From Pimelobacter simplex (lineage in GTDB: Bacteria > Actinomycetota > Actinomycetes > Propionibacteriales > Nocardioidaceae): a stretch of DNA of 64,000 nucleotides. Under the pieces are notes generated by a model. It was given only the letters and a program-made list of their open reading frames with translations, had not been told where the DNA came from and did not search any database. Positions 46,710 to 56,206 of this stretch are shown piece by piece (positions within the stretch are counted from its first letter, which is position 1; every line of letters starts with the position of its first letter). A program made the translations under genes and the position numbers. The stretch lies in contig JADCLI010000019.1 in NCBI GenBank assembly GCA_016803235.1, positions 1 to 64,000 of the forward strand, in the 5' to 3' direction.

Positions 46710-47221
46710 GCTGGGTCGACCGTCGTACGCCCGCAGTGGAGCGGATCCTCGACGCCGCGGGCGAGCTCTTCGCCGAGCGCGGCGTCGACGCCGTGGCGAT
46801 GGGGGAGATCGCCGGGGCCGCGGGCTGCTCGCGGGCCACGCTCTACCGCTACTTCCCGGACCGGCCGGCACTGCAGCTGGCCTTCGTGCAGCGTGAGGCC
46901 GTGCGGGTCGGTGGCCTGGTCGCCGCCGACGCGCCCACGACCGTGACCGAGGCCGTCCTCGCGGCCCTGCGCCACGTGCGGGCCGCGCCGACCCTCGCGG
47001 CCTGGTTCCGGGAGCCCGACGCCGGTCGTACGGCGGACCTCGCCCAGGGGTCCGAGGTCGTCGAGGCGCTCGGCCTCACCATGGCGCCCGACCCCGAGGC
47101 CGCCCGGTGGCTGGTGCGGGTGATCGTCTCGCTGCTGACGGTGCCCGGCGGCGACGCGGCCGAGGAGCGGCGCCTGGTCGAGCGGTTCGTGGCGCCGGTG
47201 ATCGCCCTGAACGCCCCCTGA
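46706..47221 (+). CDS. TetR-family regulator
   Basis: The product has 171 residues with a GTG start overlapping the P450 stop by 4 bases. The helix-turn-helix is AVERILDAAGELFAERGVDAVAMGEIAGAAGCSRATLYRYFPDRPAL in pieces, standard for TetR. It is slightly short in the ligand domain. The palindrome at 45480-45517 at the head of this operon is the likely operator, giving autoregulation and P450 induction by substrate. Confidence 0.9.
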   Translation: MSWVDRRTPAVERILDAAGELFAERGVDAVAMGEIAGAAGCSRATLYRYFPDRPALQLAFVQREAVRVGGLVAADAPTTVTEAVLAALRHVRAAPTLAAWFREPDAGRTADLAQGSEVVEALGLTMAPDPEAARWLVRVIVSLLTVPGGDAAEERRLVERFVAPVIALNAP

Positions 47222-47285
47222 GCCGTCCCTGGTCCTGCCCCGACCCTCCCCGCCGCGCGTCCCGTCGCCGCCTACGGTGGGGCGC

Positions 47286-49247
47286 GTGGGAGCACTGGTC
47301 TGGGTGTACACCGTGGTCATGACCCTCGTCCTGGCCGCCGGCCTCGGCGCGGTGATCCGCCGCATCCTCGGTGCCCGGGTGGGCTGGCTGCGCACCCTCG
47401 TGGTGGCCTGGATCGCCCTGCTGGTGGGGGTCCCGATCACGGGCAGGCTCGCCGTGGCGGCCGGGGTCGGCACCGAGACCGGGAGACTGACCACGTCCCA
47501 GGGCACGGCGGTCGCGTTCCTCCTCGTCAGCTGCCTGTGGGTCTTCGCGGCCGCTCTCGGCGTCGTGATGCTGCTCGAGGTGCTGGTCCCGTCGGGCACG
47601 GTGCCCGGGCCGCGCGAGGCCGTCGGCCGGTTCCGCGCCTGGCTGCGGCGCACCCGCCGCTACCTCCAGATCGGCCGCGCCGCCACCGGCTCCGGGCTCA
47701 GCGCCGTGCTGCGCGGCGGTCCCGGGTCGGCCGCCTTCGGGCCGGCCCTCGCGTCGGTGTTCAACAAGTCGGGCGTCACCTTCGTCAAGCTCGGACAGAT
47801 CCTCGCCACCCGCGACGACCTGCTCCCCGCGGAGACCACGCGCGCGCTCGCGACGCTGCAGTCCGACGCCGACCCGGAGCCGTACGACGCCGTCGCCACC
47901 ACCATCGGGGCCGACCTCGGCGACGAGCCGGCCGCCCTGTTCGCGACCTTCGACACCGACCCGCTCGCCGCCGCCTCGGTGGCCCAGGTGCACACCGCGA
48001 CGCTGCACGACGGCCGCGAGGTCGTGGTCAAGGTGCAGCGCAGCAGGGCCCGCCGGCAGGTCGAGGTCGACACCGACATCCTGGTCCGGCTGGCCCGGAC
48101 CGCCGAGCAGCGCTGGCCGTGGGCCCGCGACATGGGGGTGTCACGGCTCGCCGCCGGTCTCGCCCAGTCGCTGCGCGAGGAGCTCGACTACCGGATCGAG
48201 GCGGGCAACACCGCCGCCGGTGCGGCCGCGCTGCGGGACCGGCCCGACATCGTGGTCCCGGCGGTGGACGCGGCGCTGAGCAGCCGCCGGGTGCTCGTGA
48301 TGGACCGGCTGCACGGCGTGCCCCTCTCGGCGGGGGAGGCCGCCGTCGCCGGGCTCTCCCGCGAGAGGCGGGTCGAGCTCGCCGACACCCTGATCGGCGC
48401 CCTGCTCGACACCGTCTTCGTCGCCGGCGTCTTCCACGCCGACCTGCACCCCGGCAACATCCTGGTCCTCGACGACGGCCGGGTCGGGCTGCTCGACTTC
48501 GGCGCCGTCGGGATCCTCGACAGCGAGACCCGGCAGCTGCTCGCCCTGCTGCTGTTCGCGATCCTCAGCGACGACGCGGTCTCCGCCGTCGACGCGCTGA
48601 TCCTGGCGTTCGACGTGCCCGACGACCTCGACGTCCCGCTGCTGCGCCGCGAGCTCGGCCGCGAGATCGCCGCACTGCAGCTGCAGACCACGATCGGTGG
48701 CGACACGTTCACGCGGATCTTCGCCGTCCTGCGCCGCCACGGGATCGGCGTCCCCGGCGACGTGGCCGCCGCCTTCCGCACCCTGACCTCGGTCGAGGCC
48801 GCGATCACCCTGCTGGATCCGGGCAGCAGCCTGCTCCAGTCGGCACGCGCCCAGCTCCCCTCCCTGCTCCAGCGGCTCGCCGCGCCCAAGCGGGTCGCGG
48901 CCCAGGCGGTCAGCCAGGCGGGGGTCGTCGCCGCCATCGCCCGCCGGCTGCCCGAGCGCGTCGAGCACCTCACCAGTGCGCTGGGGGACGGCTCCTTCAC
49001 CGTCCGCACCCGTGCCTTCGGCGACGCCGACGACCGGGCCTGGCTGCGCGACCAGGTCAACAACGGCCTGGCCGCGGCCTTCGGCATCACCGCGTGCATC
49101 CTCGCGGTCGTGCTCGCGCTCAACGGTGGTGGGCCCCAGCTGACCGAGGAGCTCTCGCTCTTCGGCCTGCTGGGACTCGCGTTGGGGTTCTGCGGAGTGA
49201 CGCTGGCGCTGCGGGTGGTCGTGCGGCTGTTCCAGCGTCGGGAATAG
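47286..49247 (+). CDS. ABC1/UbiB family atypical kinase
   Basis: The product is about 653 residues from the GTG at 47286 (GGTGGGG upstream; the GTG at 47277 is possible). About three N-terminal membrane segments (residues 1-105) come first. The ABC1 domain has FVKLGQILATRDDLLP (KxGQ motif), AAASVAQVHTATL and VVVKVQR, then VFHADLHPGNILVLDD and VGLLDFGAVG. Two C-terminal membrane helices follow. These proteins support quinone or lipid handling as kinase-like ATPases. It is convergent with the sulfatase gene, 11 bases apart. Confidence 0.9.
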   Translation: MGALVWVYTVVMTLVLAAGLGAVIRRILGARVGWLRTLVVAWIALLVGVPITGRLAVAAGVGTETGRLTTSQGTAVAFLLVSCLWVFAAALGVVMLLEVLVPSGTVPGPREAVGRFRAWLRRTRRYLQIGRAATGSGLSAVLRGGPGSAAFGPALASVFNKSGVTFVKLGQILATRDDLLPAETTRALATLQSDADPEPYDAVATTIGADLGDEPAALFATFDTDPLAAASVAQVHTATLHDGREVVVKVQRSRARRQVEVDTDILVRLARTAEQRWPWARDMGVSRLAAGLAQSLREELDYRIEAGNTAAGAAALRDRPDIVVPAVDAALSSRRVLVMDRLHGVPLSAGEAAVAGLSRERRVELADTLIGALLDTVFVAGVFHADLHPGNILVLDDGRVGLLDFGAVGILDSETRQLLALLLFAILSDDAVSAVDALILAFDVPDDLDVPLLRRELGREIAALQLQTTIGGDTFTRIFAVLRRHGIGVPGDVAAAFRTLTSVEAAITLLDPGSSLLQSARAQLPSLLQRLAAPKRVAAQAVSQAGVVAAIARRLPERVEHLTSALGDGSFTVRTRAFGDADDRAWLRDQVNNGLAAAFGITACILAVVLALNGGGPQLTEELSLFGLLGLALGFCGVTLALRVVVRLFQRRE

Positions 49248-49258
49248 CCCGGGAGCGG

Positions 49259-51598
49259 CTACTGGGCGACCAGCACCGCCTGCACCTGGTCCTCCAGCGG
49301 CGGGGTGAGCGCGTCGGCGCCGGTGACGATCTCGACGCGCTGGATCACCCCGGTGAACCGGTAGCCGTCGCGGGTGCCGTAGTCGTCGGTGACCGGCGTG
49401 CCGCGGTCGACGCCGACGTCGAGGGTCTGGTCCATCGAGAACATGCCGGCCAGCGAGCGCTCCAGCCGGCCTCGTCCCACCTCGGAGCCGTCCAGCACGA
49501 GGGTCACGTCGGCGCCCTTGCCGAGGCCGCCGCCGTCGTACGCGAACCGCAGCTCGGCGACGTGCTCGCCCTCGCTCAGGGGCATCGACGACCGCACGTG
49601 GGTCCAGTCCACGGCCGCGTAGCTGTAGGCCCAGGTGAGGACGCCCTCCTTGACGTAGAGCGACCAGCCGCCGAAGTAGCCGCCCTGCGCGACCAGCACC
49701 CCGCGCGCGCCCGGGCCGCCCGTGAACACCGCCCGGACCAGGTGCGAGGCGTTGCGGACGACGGGTACGGCGTCGTCGCGCAGGCGTCCCGAGGCCGGCC
49801 CGAGCACGATCGACTCCGGGGGAGCGGGGCGGCTGCCGGCGGAGCGGGCGAAGACCAGCTTGTCGTCCATCGGCAGCACGTGGTTGCGTCGCGCCTCGGC
49901 CAGGAACAGCTCCTGCAGCGCGGCCAGCCGCTCCGGCTCCGCGTCGGCCAGGTCGACGGCCTGGGTCCAGTCGGTGGTGGTGTCGTACAGCTCCCAGCGG
50001 TCGTCCTCGAAGCGCGGCGTCTCCTCGAACCGCGGGTGCCACGGGGCCTTGTGGGCGGCCACCGCGGTCCAGCCCTGGTGGTAGATCCCGCGGTTGCCGA
50101 ACATCTCGAAGTACTGCGTGGTGTGCCGCTCGGCCGCGTCCGGGGCGTCGAAGGAGTAGGCGAAGGAGACGCCGTCGAGAGGCGCCTGCTCCACGCCGTC
50201 GATGGTCTCCGGCACCGGCACACCGGCCACCTCCAGCAGCGTCGGCAGGACGTCGTTGACGTGGTGCCACTGGTGCCGCACCTCGCCGCGCGCGCGGATG
50301 CCGGCCGGCCAGTGCACGACCAGGCCGTTGCGGGTGCCGCCGTAGTGCGAGGCGACCTGCTTGGTCCACTGGTACGGCGTGTCCATCGCCACCGCCCAGC
50401 CCGCGGGGTAGTGGGGGTAGGTGTCCGGTCCGCCCAGCTCGCCCGGCCGCTCGGCGATGAACCGGGCGATCCGCTCGGGGTCCTCGTCGATCCCGTTGAA
50501 GTGCAGGCCCTCGTTGAGGGTGCCGGCGTCGCCGCCCTCGGCGGAGGCGCCGTTGTCGCCGAGGATGTAGAGCACGATCGTGTTGTCCAGCTCGCCACGC
50601 TCGCGGAGCGCCTCGACCACCCGCCCCACCTGGGCGTCGGTGTGCTCCGCGAACGCGGCGTAGAGCTCCATCAGGTGCTGCCCGGTCTCCCGCTCGAGGT
50701 CGGAGACCTCGTCCCAGTGCGGGACGCCGGGCGTCCAGGGAGCCAGCTCCGCGTCCGGCGGTACGACGCCGAGCTGCTTCTGCCGCTCGAGGGTGAGCTC
50801 GCGCTGGCGGTCCCAGCCGTGCGCGAACTCCCCGCGGTAGCGGTCCCGCCACTGCGCCGGCACCTGGAACGGCGCGTGGGTGGCGCCGAAGGCCAGGTAG
50901 CAGAACCACGGCTTGTCCGGCGCGTGTCGGCGCACGTCGCCGGTCCAGGCGATCGCGCGGTCGGCCAGGTCCTCCGAGAGGTGGTAGCCCTCGGCGGCGG
51001 TGCGGGGCGGGTCGACGAAGGTGGTGCCGTCGACCAGGGTCGGTTCGAACTGGCTGGCCTCGCCGCCGAGGAAGCCGTAGAACCGGTCGAAACCCTCGCC
51101 GGTCGGCCATCGGTCGAACGGCCCGGCGGCGGTCTGCTCCCACGGCGGGGTCTGGTGCCACTTGCCGAAGGCGCCCGTGCTGTAGCCGTTCCCGCGCAGG
51201 ATCTGGGCGAGGGTGCCGGCGCTGCGGGGCCGCTGACCGTCGTACCCGGGGGCACCGGTGGAGATCTCCATGACCGTGCCGACGCCGACGGCGTGGTGGT
51301 TGCGACCGGTCATCAGCGCCGCCCGGGTGGGGGAGCACAGCGCGGTGGTGTGGAAGCGCGTGTAGCGCAGGCCCTCGTCCGCGAGCTCCTCGGCGACCGG
51401 CGTCCGGCACGGGCCGCCGAAGACGGACGGCGCTCCGAAGCCCATGTCGTCGAGGAGGACGACGAGGACGTTCGGCGCGCCCTCCGGGGCGTCGAGGCGC
51501 TCGCGCAGGGGGAGCGGTGCGACCTGGTCGCGGGCGTCGAGCTCGGCGTCGAAGGACGCGCGGTCGCGGTGGAAGGGCAGGTGGGTGCGGTCGGTCAT
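49259..51598 (-). CDS. Type I sulfatase (arylsulfatase family)
   Basis: The product has 779 residues. The activation motif CSPTR (Cys88 to formylglycine) lies in TTALCSPTRAALMTGRN. Metal ligands Asp50 and Asp51 are in VLLDDMGFG, and further sites are FGKWH and LGDNGASAEGG. The C-terminal about 250 residues form an extra beta-rich domain, as in large arylsulfatases. There is no signal peptide, so it should act in the cytosol on imported sulfate esters. It is the last gene of the transporter operon; the formylglycine-generating enzyme gene lies 90 bases upstream. Confidence 0.93.
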   Translation of the reverse strand: MTDRTHLPFHRDRASFDAELDARDQVAPLPLRERLDAPEGAPNVLVVLLDDMGFGAPSVFGGPCRTPVAEELADEGLRYTRFHTTALCSPTRAALMTGRNHHAVGVGTVMEISTGAPGYDGQRPRSAGTLAQILRGNGYSTGAFGKWHQTPPWEQTAAGPFDRWPTGEGFDRFYGFLGGEASQFEPTLVDGTTFVDPPRTAAEGYHLSEDLADRAIAWTGDVRRHAPDKPWFCYLAFGATHAPFQVPAQWRDRYRGEFAHGWDRQRELTLERQKQLGVVPPDAELAPWTPGVPHWDEVSDLERETGQHLMELYAAFAEHTDAQVGRVVEALRERGELDNTIVLYILGDNGASAEGGDAGTLNEGLHFNGIDEDPERIARFIAERPGELGGPDTYPHYPAGWAVAMDTPYQWTKQVASHYGGTRNGLVVHWPAGIRARGEVRHQWHHVNDVLPTLLEVAGVPVPETIDGVEQAPLDGVSFAYSFDAPDAAERHTTQYFEMFGNRGIYHQGWTAVAAHKAPWHPRFEETPRFEDDRWELYDTTTDWTQAVDLADAEPERLAALQELFLAEARRNHVLPMDDKLVFARSAGSRPAPPESIVLGPASGRLRDDAVPVVRNASHLVRAVFTGGPGARGVLVAQGGYFGGWSLYVKEGVLTWAYSYAAVDWTHVRSSMPLSEGEHVAELRFAYDGGGLGKGADVTLVLDGSEVGRGRLERSLAGMFSMDQTLDVGVDRGTPVTDDYGTRDGYRFTGVIQRVEIVTGADALTPPLEDQVQAVLVAQ

Positions 51599-51674
51599 GG
51601 GGTTTTCCGTTCTGTTGGTGAGGTCATCGAGCAGCCCCAGAGTTCGTCGAGTGGGAGCGAGCGCCAGCGAGCGA

Positions 51675-51707
51675 CGTATCGAGACGTCTCAGCTGCGTCT
51701 CGATACG
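51675..51707. repeat. Palindrome (REP-like) overlapping the FGE stop
   Basis: CGTATCGAGACG and CGTCTCGATACG are perfect 12-base arms around TCTCAGCTG. The wider region (GTCGAG...GAGCGAGCGCCAGCGAGCG on one side, GCCCTCGGCCAGCGCCTCGGGCTGCTCGAC on the other) has the look of dispersed REP sequences known from Nocardioides-like genomes (recollection). The stop codon and the last codons of the FGE gene fall inside it. Confidence 0.7.
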
Positions 51708-52693
51708 CCCTCGGCCAGCGCCTCGGGCTGCTCGACGAGCTCGACGGGGAGGGAATTGCCGCACCGGAAGCCGATGTTCGCGGACGCCGAGTCCGGGGTG
51801 TTGCCGGTGCGGGCGGCGACCCGGTAGCGGTTGCAGTAGGAGTCGTGGCACAGGTAGGAGCCGCCGCGCATGACGCGGTGGGTGCCGTGAGCGGGGCCGC
51901 GCGGGTCCTCGCCCGGGGAGGTCGCGTAGTAGCTCGGGTCGAACCAGTCGGCGCACCACTCCCAGACGTTGCCGACGGTCTGGAAGAGCCCGTACCCGTT
52001 GGGCCGGTAGGACTTCGCCGGCGCGGTGGTGAGGTGGCCGTCGTCGAGGCTGTTGGCGACCGGGAAGTCGCCCTGCCAGACGTTGAGCCGCCAGGCGCCC
52101 CCGTCGTGCAGCTCGTCGCCCCAGGGGAACCGGCGGCCCTCCAGCCCACCGCGGGCGGCGTGCTCCCACTCGGCCTCGGTCAGCAGCCGCTTGCCGGCCC
52201 ACCGGCAGTAGGCCTGCGCGTCGTTCCACGTCACGTGCACGACCGGGTGGTGCGGCAGGTCGCCGATCGAGGAGAGCGGACCGGCGGGGTGGCGCCAGTC
52301 GGCGCCCTTGACCGCGACCCACCACGGCGTGGTGTCGAGCCGGTGCAGCACGTCGGCCCGGGAGGCCTCGACGGCGAGGTGGAAGACCGCCGAGACGCCG
52401 AGCTGCTCGGCCTCGGTGACGTGGCCGGTCGCCTTCACGAACCGGGCGAACGCCACGTTGGTCACGGCCGTCTCGTCGACGAGGTACGGCGCCAGCCGCA
52501 CCTCGTGCACCGGGCCCTCGCCGTCGCCGGGTGCGCCGTCGCCGAAGGGGTCCCCCATGGCGAAGGTGCCGCCCGGCACCGCCTTCTGGCCACGGGTCTC
52601 GCGGCCCTCGGCGGTCGGCCGGTACGGTGCGACCGGTCCGATCGCGAGCAGGTCGCCCTGGGCGACGCTGCCCGCGCAGCAGGCTCCGCTCAC
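51689..52693 (-). CDS. Formylglycine-generating enzyme (FGE/SUMF1)
   Basis: The product has 334 residues with a GTG start that overlaps the ATPase stop. FGE features are intact: PGGTFAMGD at the start of the domain, VTNVAFARFV, LTEAEWEHAARGG, FPWGDE, GNVWEWCADWF, and the catalytic pair Cys282/Cys287 in GGSYLCHDSYCNRYR. FGE uses oxygen and copper to convert the sulfatase Cys to formylglycine. An extra CC pair lies near the N-terminus (SGACCAG). The last 15 residues come from the REP-like palindrome. Confidence 0.95.
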   Translation of the reverse strand: MSGACCAGSVAQGDLLAIGPVAPYRPTAEGRETRGQKAVPGGTFAMGDPFGDGAPGDGEGPVHEVRLAPYLVDETAVTNVAFARFVKATGHVTEAEQLGVSAVFHLAVEASRADVLHRLDTTPWWVAVKGADWRHPAGPLSSIGDLPHHPVVHVTWNDAQAYCRWAGKRLLTEAEWEHAARGGLEGRRFPWGDELHDGGAWRLNVWQGDFPVANSLDDGHLTTAPAKSYRPNGYGLFQTVGNVWEWCADWFDPSYYATSPGEDPRGPAHGTHRVMRGGSYLCHDSYCNRYRVAARTGNTPDSASANIGFRCGNSLPVELVEQPEALAEGVSRRS

Positions 52694-54354
52694 GACGCCA
52701 GCTCGCGCACCCGGCGCCCGCCGCGGCGGGCCGGGTCGGGCACGGGGACGGCATCGAGCAGCCGGCGCGTGTAGTCCGCCTCGGGCTGCGCGAACACCCG
52801 GCCCACCGGGCCGGACTCGACCAGCTGGCCGGCGCGCAGCACGGCCACCCGGTCGGCCACCTGGTGCACGACCGCCAGGTCGTGGCTGATGAACAGGCAG
52901 GCGAACCCGAGCCGCTCCTGCAGGTCCCGGAAGAGCTCGAGCACCCGCGCCTGCACCGACACGTCCAGTGCACTGGTCGGCTCGTCGGCCACCAGCAGCG
53001 CGGGCTCCAGGGCCAGGGCACGGGCCAGGGCGATCCGCTGCCGCTGGCCGCCGGAGAGCTCGCGGGGCCGGCGCTCGGCGTACGACGCCGGCAGCTGGAC
53101 CGCCTCGAGGAGCTCGGCCACGCGCGCGTCCCGCTCGGCAGGGGTGCCGACGCGATGGATGTCGAGCGGCTCGCGGATGCTCGCGCCCACGGCGTAGCGC
53201 GGGTCCAGCGAGGCCTCCGGGTCCTGGTGCACGAACGCCAGGCCGCGGCGCAGGTGCCGGCGCTCCGCGCGCGGCGCCGCGAGGACGTCCTCACCGCGCA
53301 GCAGCACCTGTCCCTCGGCGAGCGGGACCAGGCCCGCGGCCAGCCGGCCGAGCGTGGTCTTGCCGGAGCCCGACTCGCCCACGAGCCCGACCACCTCGCA
53401 GGACGCGACGGCGAGCGAGACGTCCGTGATCGCGGGGAAGGCCCGGCCGCGGCGGCTCGAGCCGTAGCGCACGTGGACGCCACGGAACTCGACGGCCGGC
53501 AGCTCCTGCGCCGCCGGGGCCGCCGCCGGGGCCGCCGTGGGCTCGACGACGCTGTCGAGCTCGGGCAGCCGCAACACCGAGGCGAGCAGCGTCCTCGTGT
53601 ACGGCTCACGCGGCTGGGCGAACAGCGCCCGGGTCTCGCCCTCCTCGACGACGTTGCCTGCCTGCAGCACGACGACCCGGTCGGCGATCTCCGCGACCAC
53701 GCCCATGTTGTGGGTGATCAGCACGATCGCGGTGCCGGTGCGCTCGCGGATCCGGTCGAGCAGGCGCAGGATCTCGGCCTGAACGGTCACGTCGAGCGCG
53801 GTGGTGGGCTCGTCGGCGAGCAGCACGTCGGGCTGGTTGGCGAGGGCGAGTGCGAGGACCACACGCTGCTTCTGCCCGCCCGAGAGCTGGTGCGGGTACG
53901 ACGCCAGGCGGCGCTCCGGCTCGGGGATCTCGACCGCGCGCAGCAGCTCGACCGCCCGCTCGGTGGCGGCCTTCCGCGACGTCGTGCCGTGCGCGCGCAG
54001 TGCCTCGCGCAGCTGCCAGCCGATGGTGCGGACCGGGTTGAGCGCGGTCTGCGGCTCCTGGAACACCATCGCGATCCGGGCCCCGCGGATCCGGTTGAGG
54101 TCCGCCTCGGGGAGGCCGAGGATCTCCTCGCCGTCGTACCGGATCGATCCGGTGGCCCTGGCTCCCGGCGGCAGCAGGCCGAGGACCGCGCGGGCGGTCA
54201 TCGACTTGCCCGACCCGGACTCGCCCACCAGGGCGAGGATCTCGCCGCGGCGCAGGCTCACCGACACGTCCTCGACCGCGGGCCGGGGGTGGGTGAAGGA
54301 GATGGCGAGGTGCTCGATCGTGAGCACCTCCTCGGTGGAGTGGAGATCAAGCAC
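52690..54354 (-). CDS. Fused dual ABC ATPase (peptide/nickel type, DppD-DppF)
   Basis: The product has 554 residues with two ABC domains. Walker A is GESGSGKSMT and GESGSGKTTL, the signatures LSGGQKQRVVLA and LSGGQRQRIALA, and Walker B VLLADEPTTALD and LLVADEPTSALD. This is the fused version of the two ATPases of dipeptide/oligopeptide importers. It overlaps both neighbours (8 bases with the permease, 4 with FGE), so the importer and the sulfatase-activating enzyme are co-translated. Confidence 0.95.
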   Translation of the reverse strand: MLDLHSTEEVLTIEHLAISFTHPRPAVEDVSVSLRRGEILALVGESGSGKSMTARAVLGLLPPGARATGSIRYDGEEILGLPEADLNRIRGARIAMVFQEPQTALNPVRTIGWQLREALRAHGTTSRKAATERAVELLRAVEIPEPERRLASYPHQLSGGQKQRVVLALALANQPDVLLADEPTTALDVTVQAEILRLLDRIRERTGTAIVLITHNMGVVAEIADRVVVLQAGNVVEEGETRALFAQPREPYTRTLLASVLRLPELDSVVEPTAAPAAAPAAQELPAVEFRGVHVRYGSSRRGRAFPAITDVSLAVASCEVVGLVGESGSGKTTLGRLAAGLVPLAEGQVLLRGEDVLAAPRAERRHLRRGLAFVHQDPEASLDPRYAVGASIREPLDIHRVGTPAERDARVAELLEAVQLPASYAERRPRELSGGQRQRIALARALALEPALLVADEPTSALDVSVQARVLELFRDLQERLGFACLFISHDLAVVHQVADRVAVLRAGQLVESGPVGRVFAQPEADYTRRLLDAVPVPDPARRGGRRVRELAS

Positions 54355-55237
54355 GACGGGCCTCCGAGAGGGACTGGGAGATGAGCAGGAGCCCGAGGAC
54401 CAGCGCGACCACGACGGCCAGCGGACCCACGGCGAAGAACGGGGCCTCGTGCAGCAGCCGGACGCCGTCCTTGATGAGCGAGCCGAGCGAGGGGTCCGGA
54501 GGCCGCACGCCCAGGCCGAGGAAGCTCATCGCACCCTCGATGAACACCGCCACCGACATGGACACGGCGAGCTGGACGGTGAGCGGCTCCAGCGAGTTGG
54601 GCAGCACGTGCTTGCGCAGCACCCAGACCGGCCCGGCGCCGACGACCTGCGACGCCTCGACGAACGGCATCTCGCGCACCGTCCGCACGGCGGTGCGCAC
54701 CAGCCGCCCGAACACCGGGATCTCCAGCGCGACGATGACGATGCCCACCGTCAGCAGGCCGGGTCCGAGGAACGCGGTCAGCAGGATGCCGAGGATCAGG
54801 GCCGGGAAGGCGAGCAACAGGTCGAACACCCGCTGCGCGACCACGTCCGTGACCGACCACCAGCTGGTGACCAGCCCGAGCAGCACCCCGAGCACCGCAC
54901 CCACCGGCACCGCCGCGAAGACGACGACCAGGTCGGCCCGGATTCCGTGGAGCGTGCGGGACAGGATGTCCCGGTTCAGCTCGTCGGTGCCGAGCCAGTG
55001 CCCGGCACCCGGCCCCACCAGGTTGGCGCCCTTGACCTGCTCGGTCGGGCCGTACGGCGCCAGCAGGGGAGCGAGCAGGCCGAGCAGCACCACCGCACCG
55101 ACCAGCACCACGCCGACCAGGCCGCGGCCGTGGCGCAGCGCGTGCAGCAGGCCGGGCCGCCGGGCAGGGGCGGGGTCGCCGGGCACCGGCCCGACCGGGA
55201 CGGGGACGAGTGGTTCGGCGACGGCGATGTCGGCCAT
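54347..55237 (-). CDS. ABC importer permease (DppC-like)
   Basis: The product has 296 residues from the ATG at 55237. It has the N-terminal OppC-type segment and GTDELNRDILSRTLHG. Five further membrane helices and the EAA loop (EASQVVGAGPVWVLRKHVLPNSL in part) are present. It forms the channel with the partner permease. The start overlaps the stop of the upstream permease gene by 1 base. Confidence 0.94.
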   Translation of the reverse strand: MADIAVAEPLVPVPVGPVPGDPAPARRPGLLHALRHGRGLVGVVLVGAVVLLGLLAPLLAPYGPTEQVKGANLVGPGAGHWLGTDELNRDILSRTLHGIRADLVVVFAAVPVGAVLGVLLGLVTSWWSVTDVVAQRVFDLLLAFPALILGILLTAFLGPGLLTVGIVIVALEIPVFGRLVRTAVRTVREMPFVEASQVVGAGPVWVLRKHVLPNSLEPLTVQLAVSMSVAVFIEGAMSFLGLGVRPPDPSLGSLIKDGVRLLHEAPFFAVGPLAVVVALVLGLLLISQSLSEARRA

Positions 55238-56196
55238 CAGGAGACTCCGTTCAGCCGGACGCGCGGGTCGAGCCACGCGTGGACGAGGTCGCTGGCGAGC
55301 TGGGTGAGCACGAAGACGACGACCGAGAGCAGCAGCAGGACCTGCACGACGGGGTAGTCGCGCGCCGAGATCCCCTGCTCGATGAGCCGGCCCAGTCCGG
55401 GCCAGGCGAAGACCGCCTCGACCAGGATCGCCCCGCCGAGCAGGGTGCCGAACTGGATGCCCAGCACCGTGACCGACGACGGCAGCGCGTTGCGCAGCGC
55501 CTGGGTGAGCACGATCCTGCGCCGCGGGATGCCGAGCGCGCGGGCCGTGGTGACGTAGGGCTGCTGCAGCTGGGTGCGCAGCGCCTCGGTCAGGAACCGG
55601 GTCAGCGCCGCCCACGCCGGGAGGGCGAGGGCCAGACCCGGCAGCAGGAGGTACTGGAAGGCGATGTCCGGGTGGGAGAAGAACCCACCCGGCGGCGTAC
55701 CTCCGGCCGGCAGGACCGGGAAGCGCACCGCGAACACCAGCACCAGCACCAGCGCCGTCGCGAAGGTCGGCACCGCCACCGCGGCCGTGTTGAGGGCCGA
55801 CAGCAGCGAGTTCAGCCACCGCTTGTCCCACACGACCGCGACGGTGCTGGTGAGCACCGCACCGGCCGAGGCCAGCACGAGTGCGAACAGCGTGAGCACC
55901 ACGGTGTTGAGTGCGCCGTCCGCGATCAGGTCGCCGACGTCGCCCCCGAGCTTGTACGACGGACCGAGGTCGAGCCTCGCGAGGTCGCCCAGCCAGTGCA
56001 GGTACTGGCTCCAGAAGGGCCGGTCCAGCCCGAGCTCCGCGCGGATGGCCGCGCGGGACTCGGGCGTGGCGTCCGGCCCGGCGAGCACCGAGACCGGGTC
56101 GCCGGGCACCAGCCGGATCAGGGCGAAGATCCCGATCGAGGCCAGCACCATCACCAGCAGGGCCGAGCCCAGTCTGCTGAGGAGGTAACGGATCAT
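55237..56196 (-). CDS. ABC importer permease (DppB-like)
   Basis: The product has 319 residues. It starts MIRYLLSRLGSALLV with the DppB/OppB hallmark RLVPGDPV, and contains LGLDRPFWSQYLHWL. The EAA loop is YVTTARALGIPRRRIVLTQ. It pairs with the DppC-like permease. It begins 10 bases after the solute-binding protein gene. Confidence 0.94.
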   Translation of the reverse strand: MIRYLLSRLGSALLVMVLASIGIFALIRLVPGDPVSVLAGPDATPESRAAIRAELGLDRPFWSQYLHWLGDLARLDLGPSYKLGGDVGDLIADGALNTVVLTLFALVLASAGAVLTSTVAVVWDKRWLNSLLSALNTAAVAVPTFATALVLVLVFAVRFPVLPAGGTPPGGFFSHPDIAFQYLLLPGLALALPAWAALTRFLTEALRTQLQQPYVTTARALGIPRRRIVLTQALRNALPSSVTVLGIQFGTLLGGAILVEAVFAWPGLGRLIEQGISARDYPVVQVLLLLSVVVFVLTQLASDLVHAWLDPRVRLNGVS

Positions 56197-56206
56197 CGCG
56201 ATCGAC

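Noticed and set aside
47537..52774. A 1745-codon open frame on the plus strand
   Set aside because: It overlaps the ABC1 kinase gene in another frame and is antisense to the sulfatase and FGE genes. It has no recognisable domain, only Arg/Gly/Val-rich sequence.
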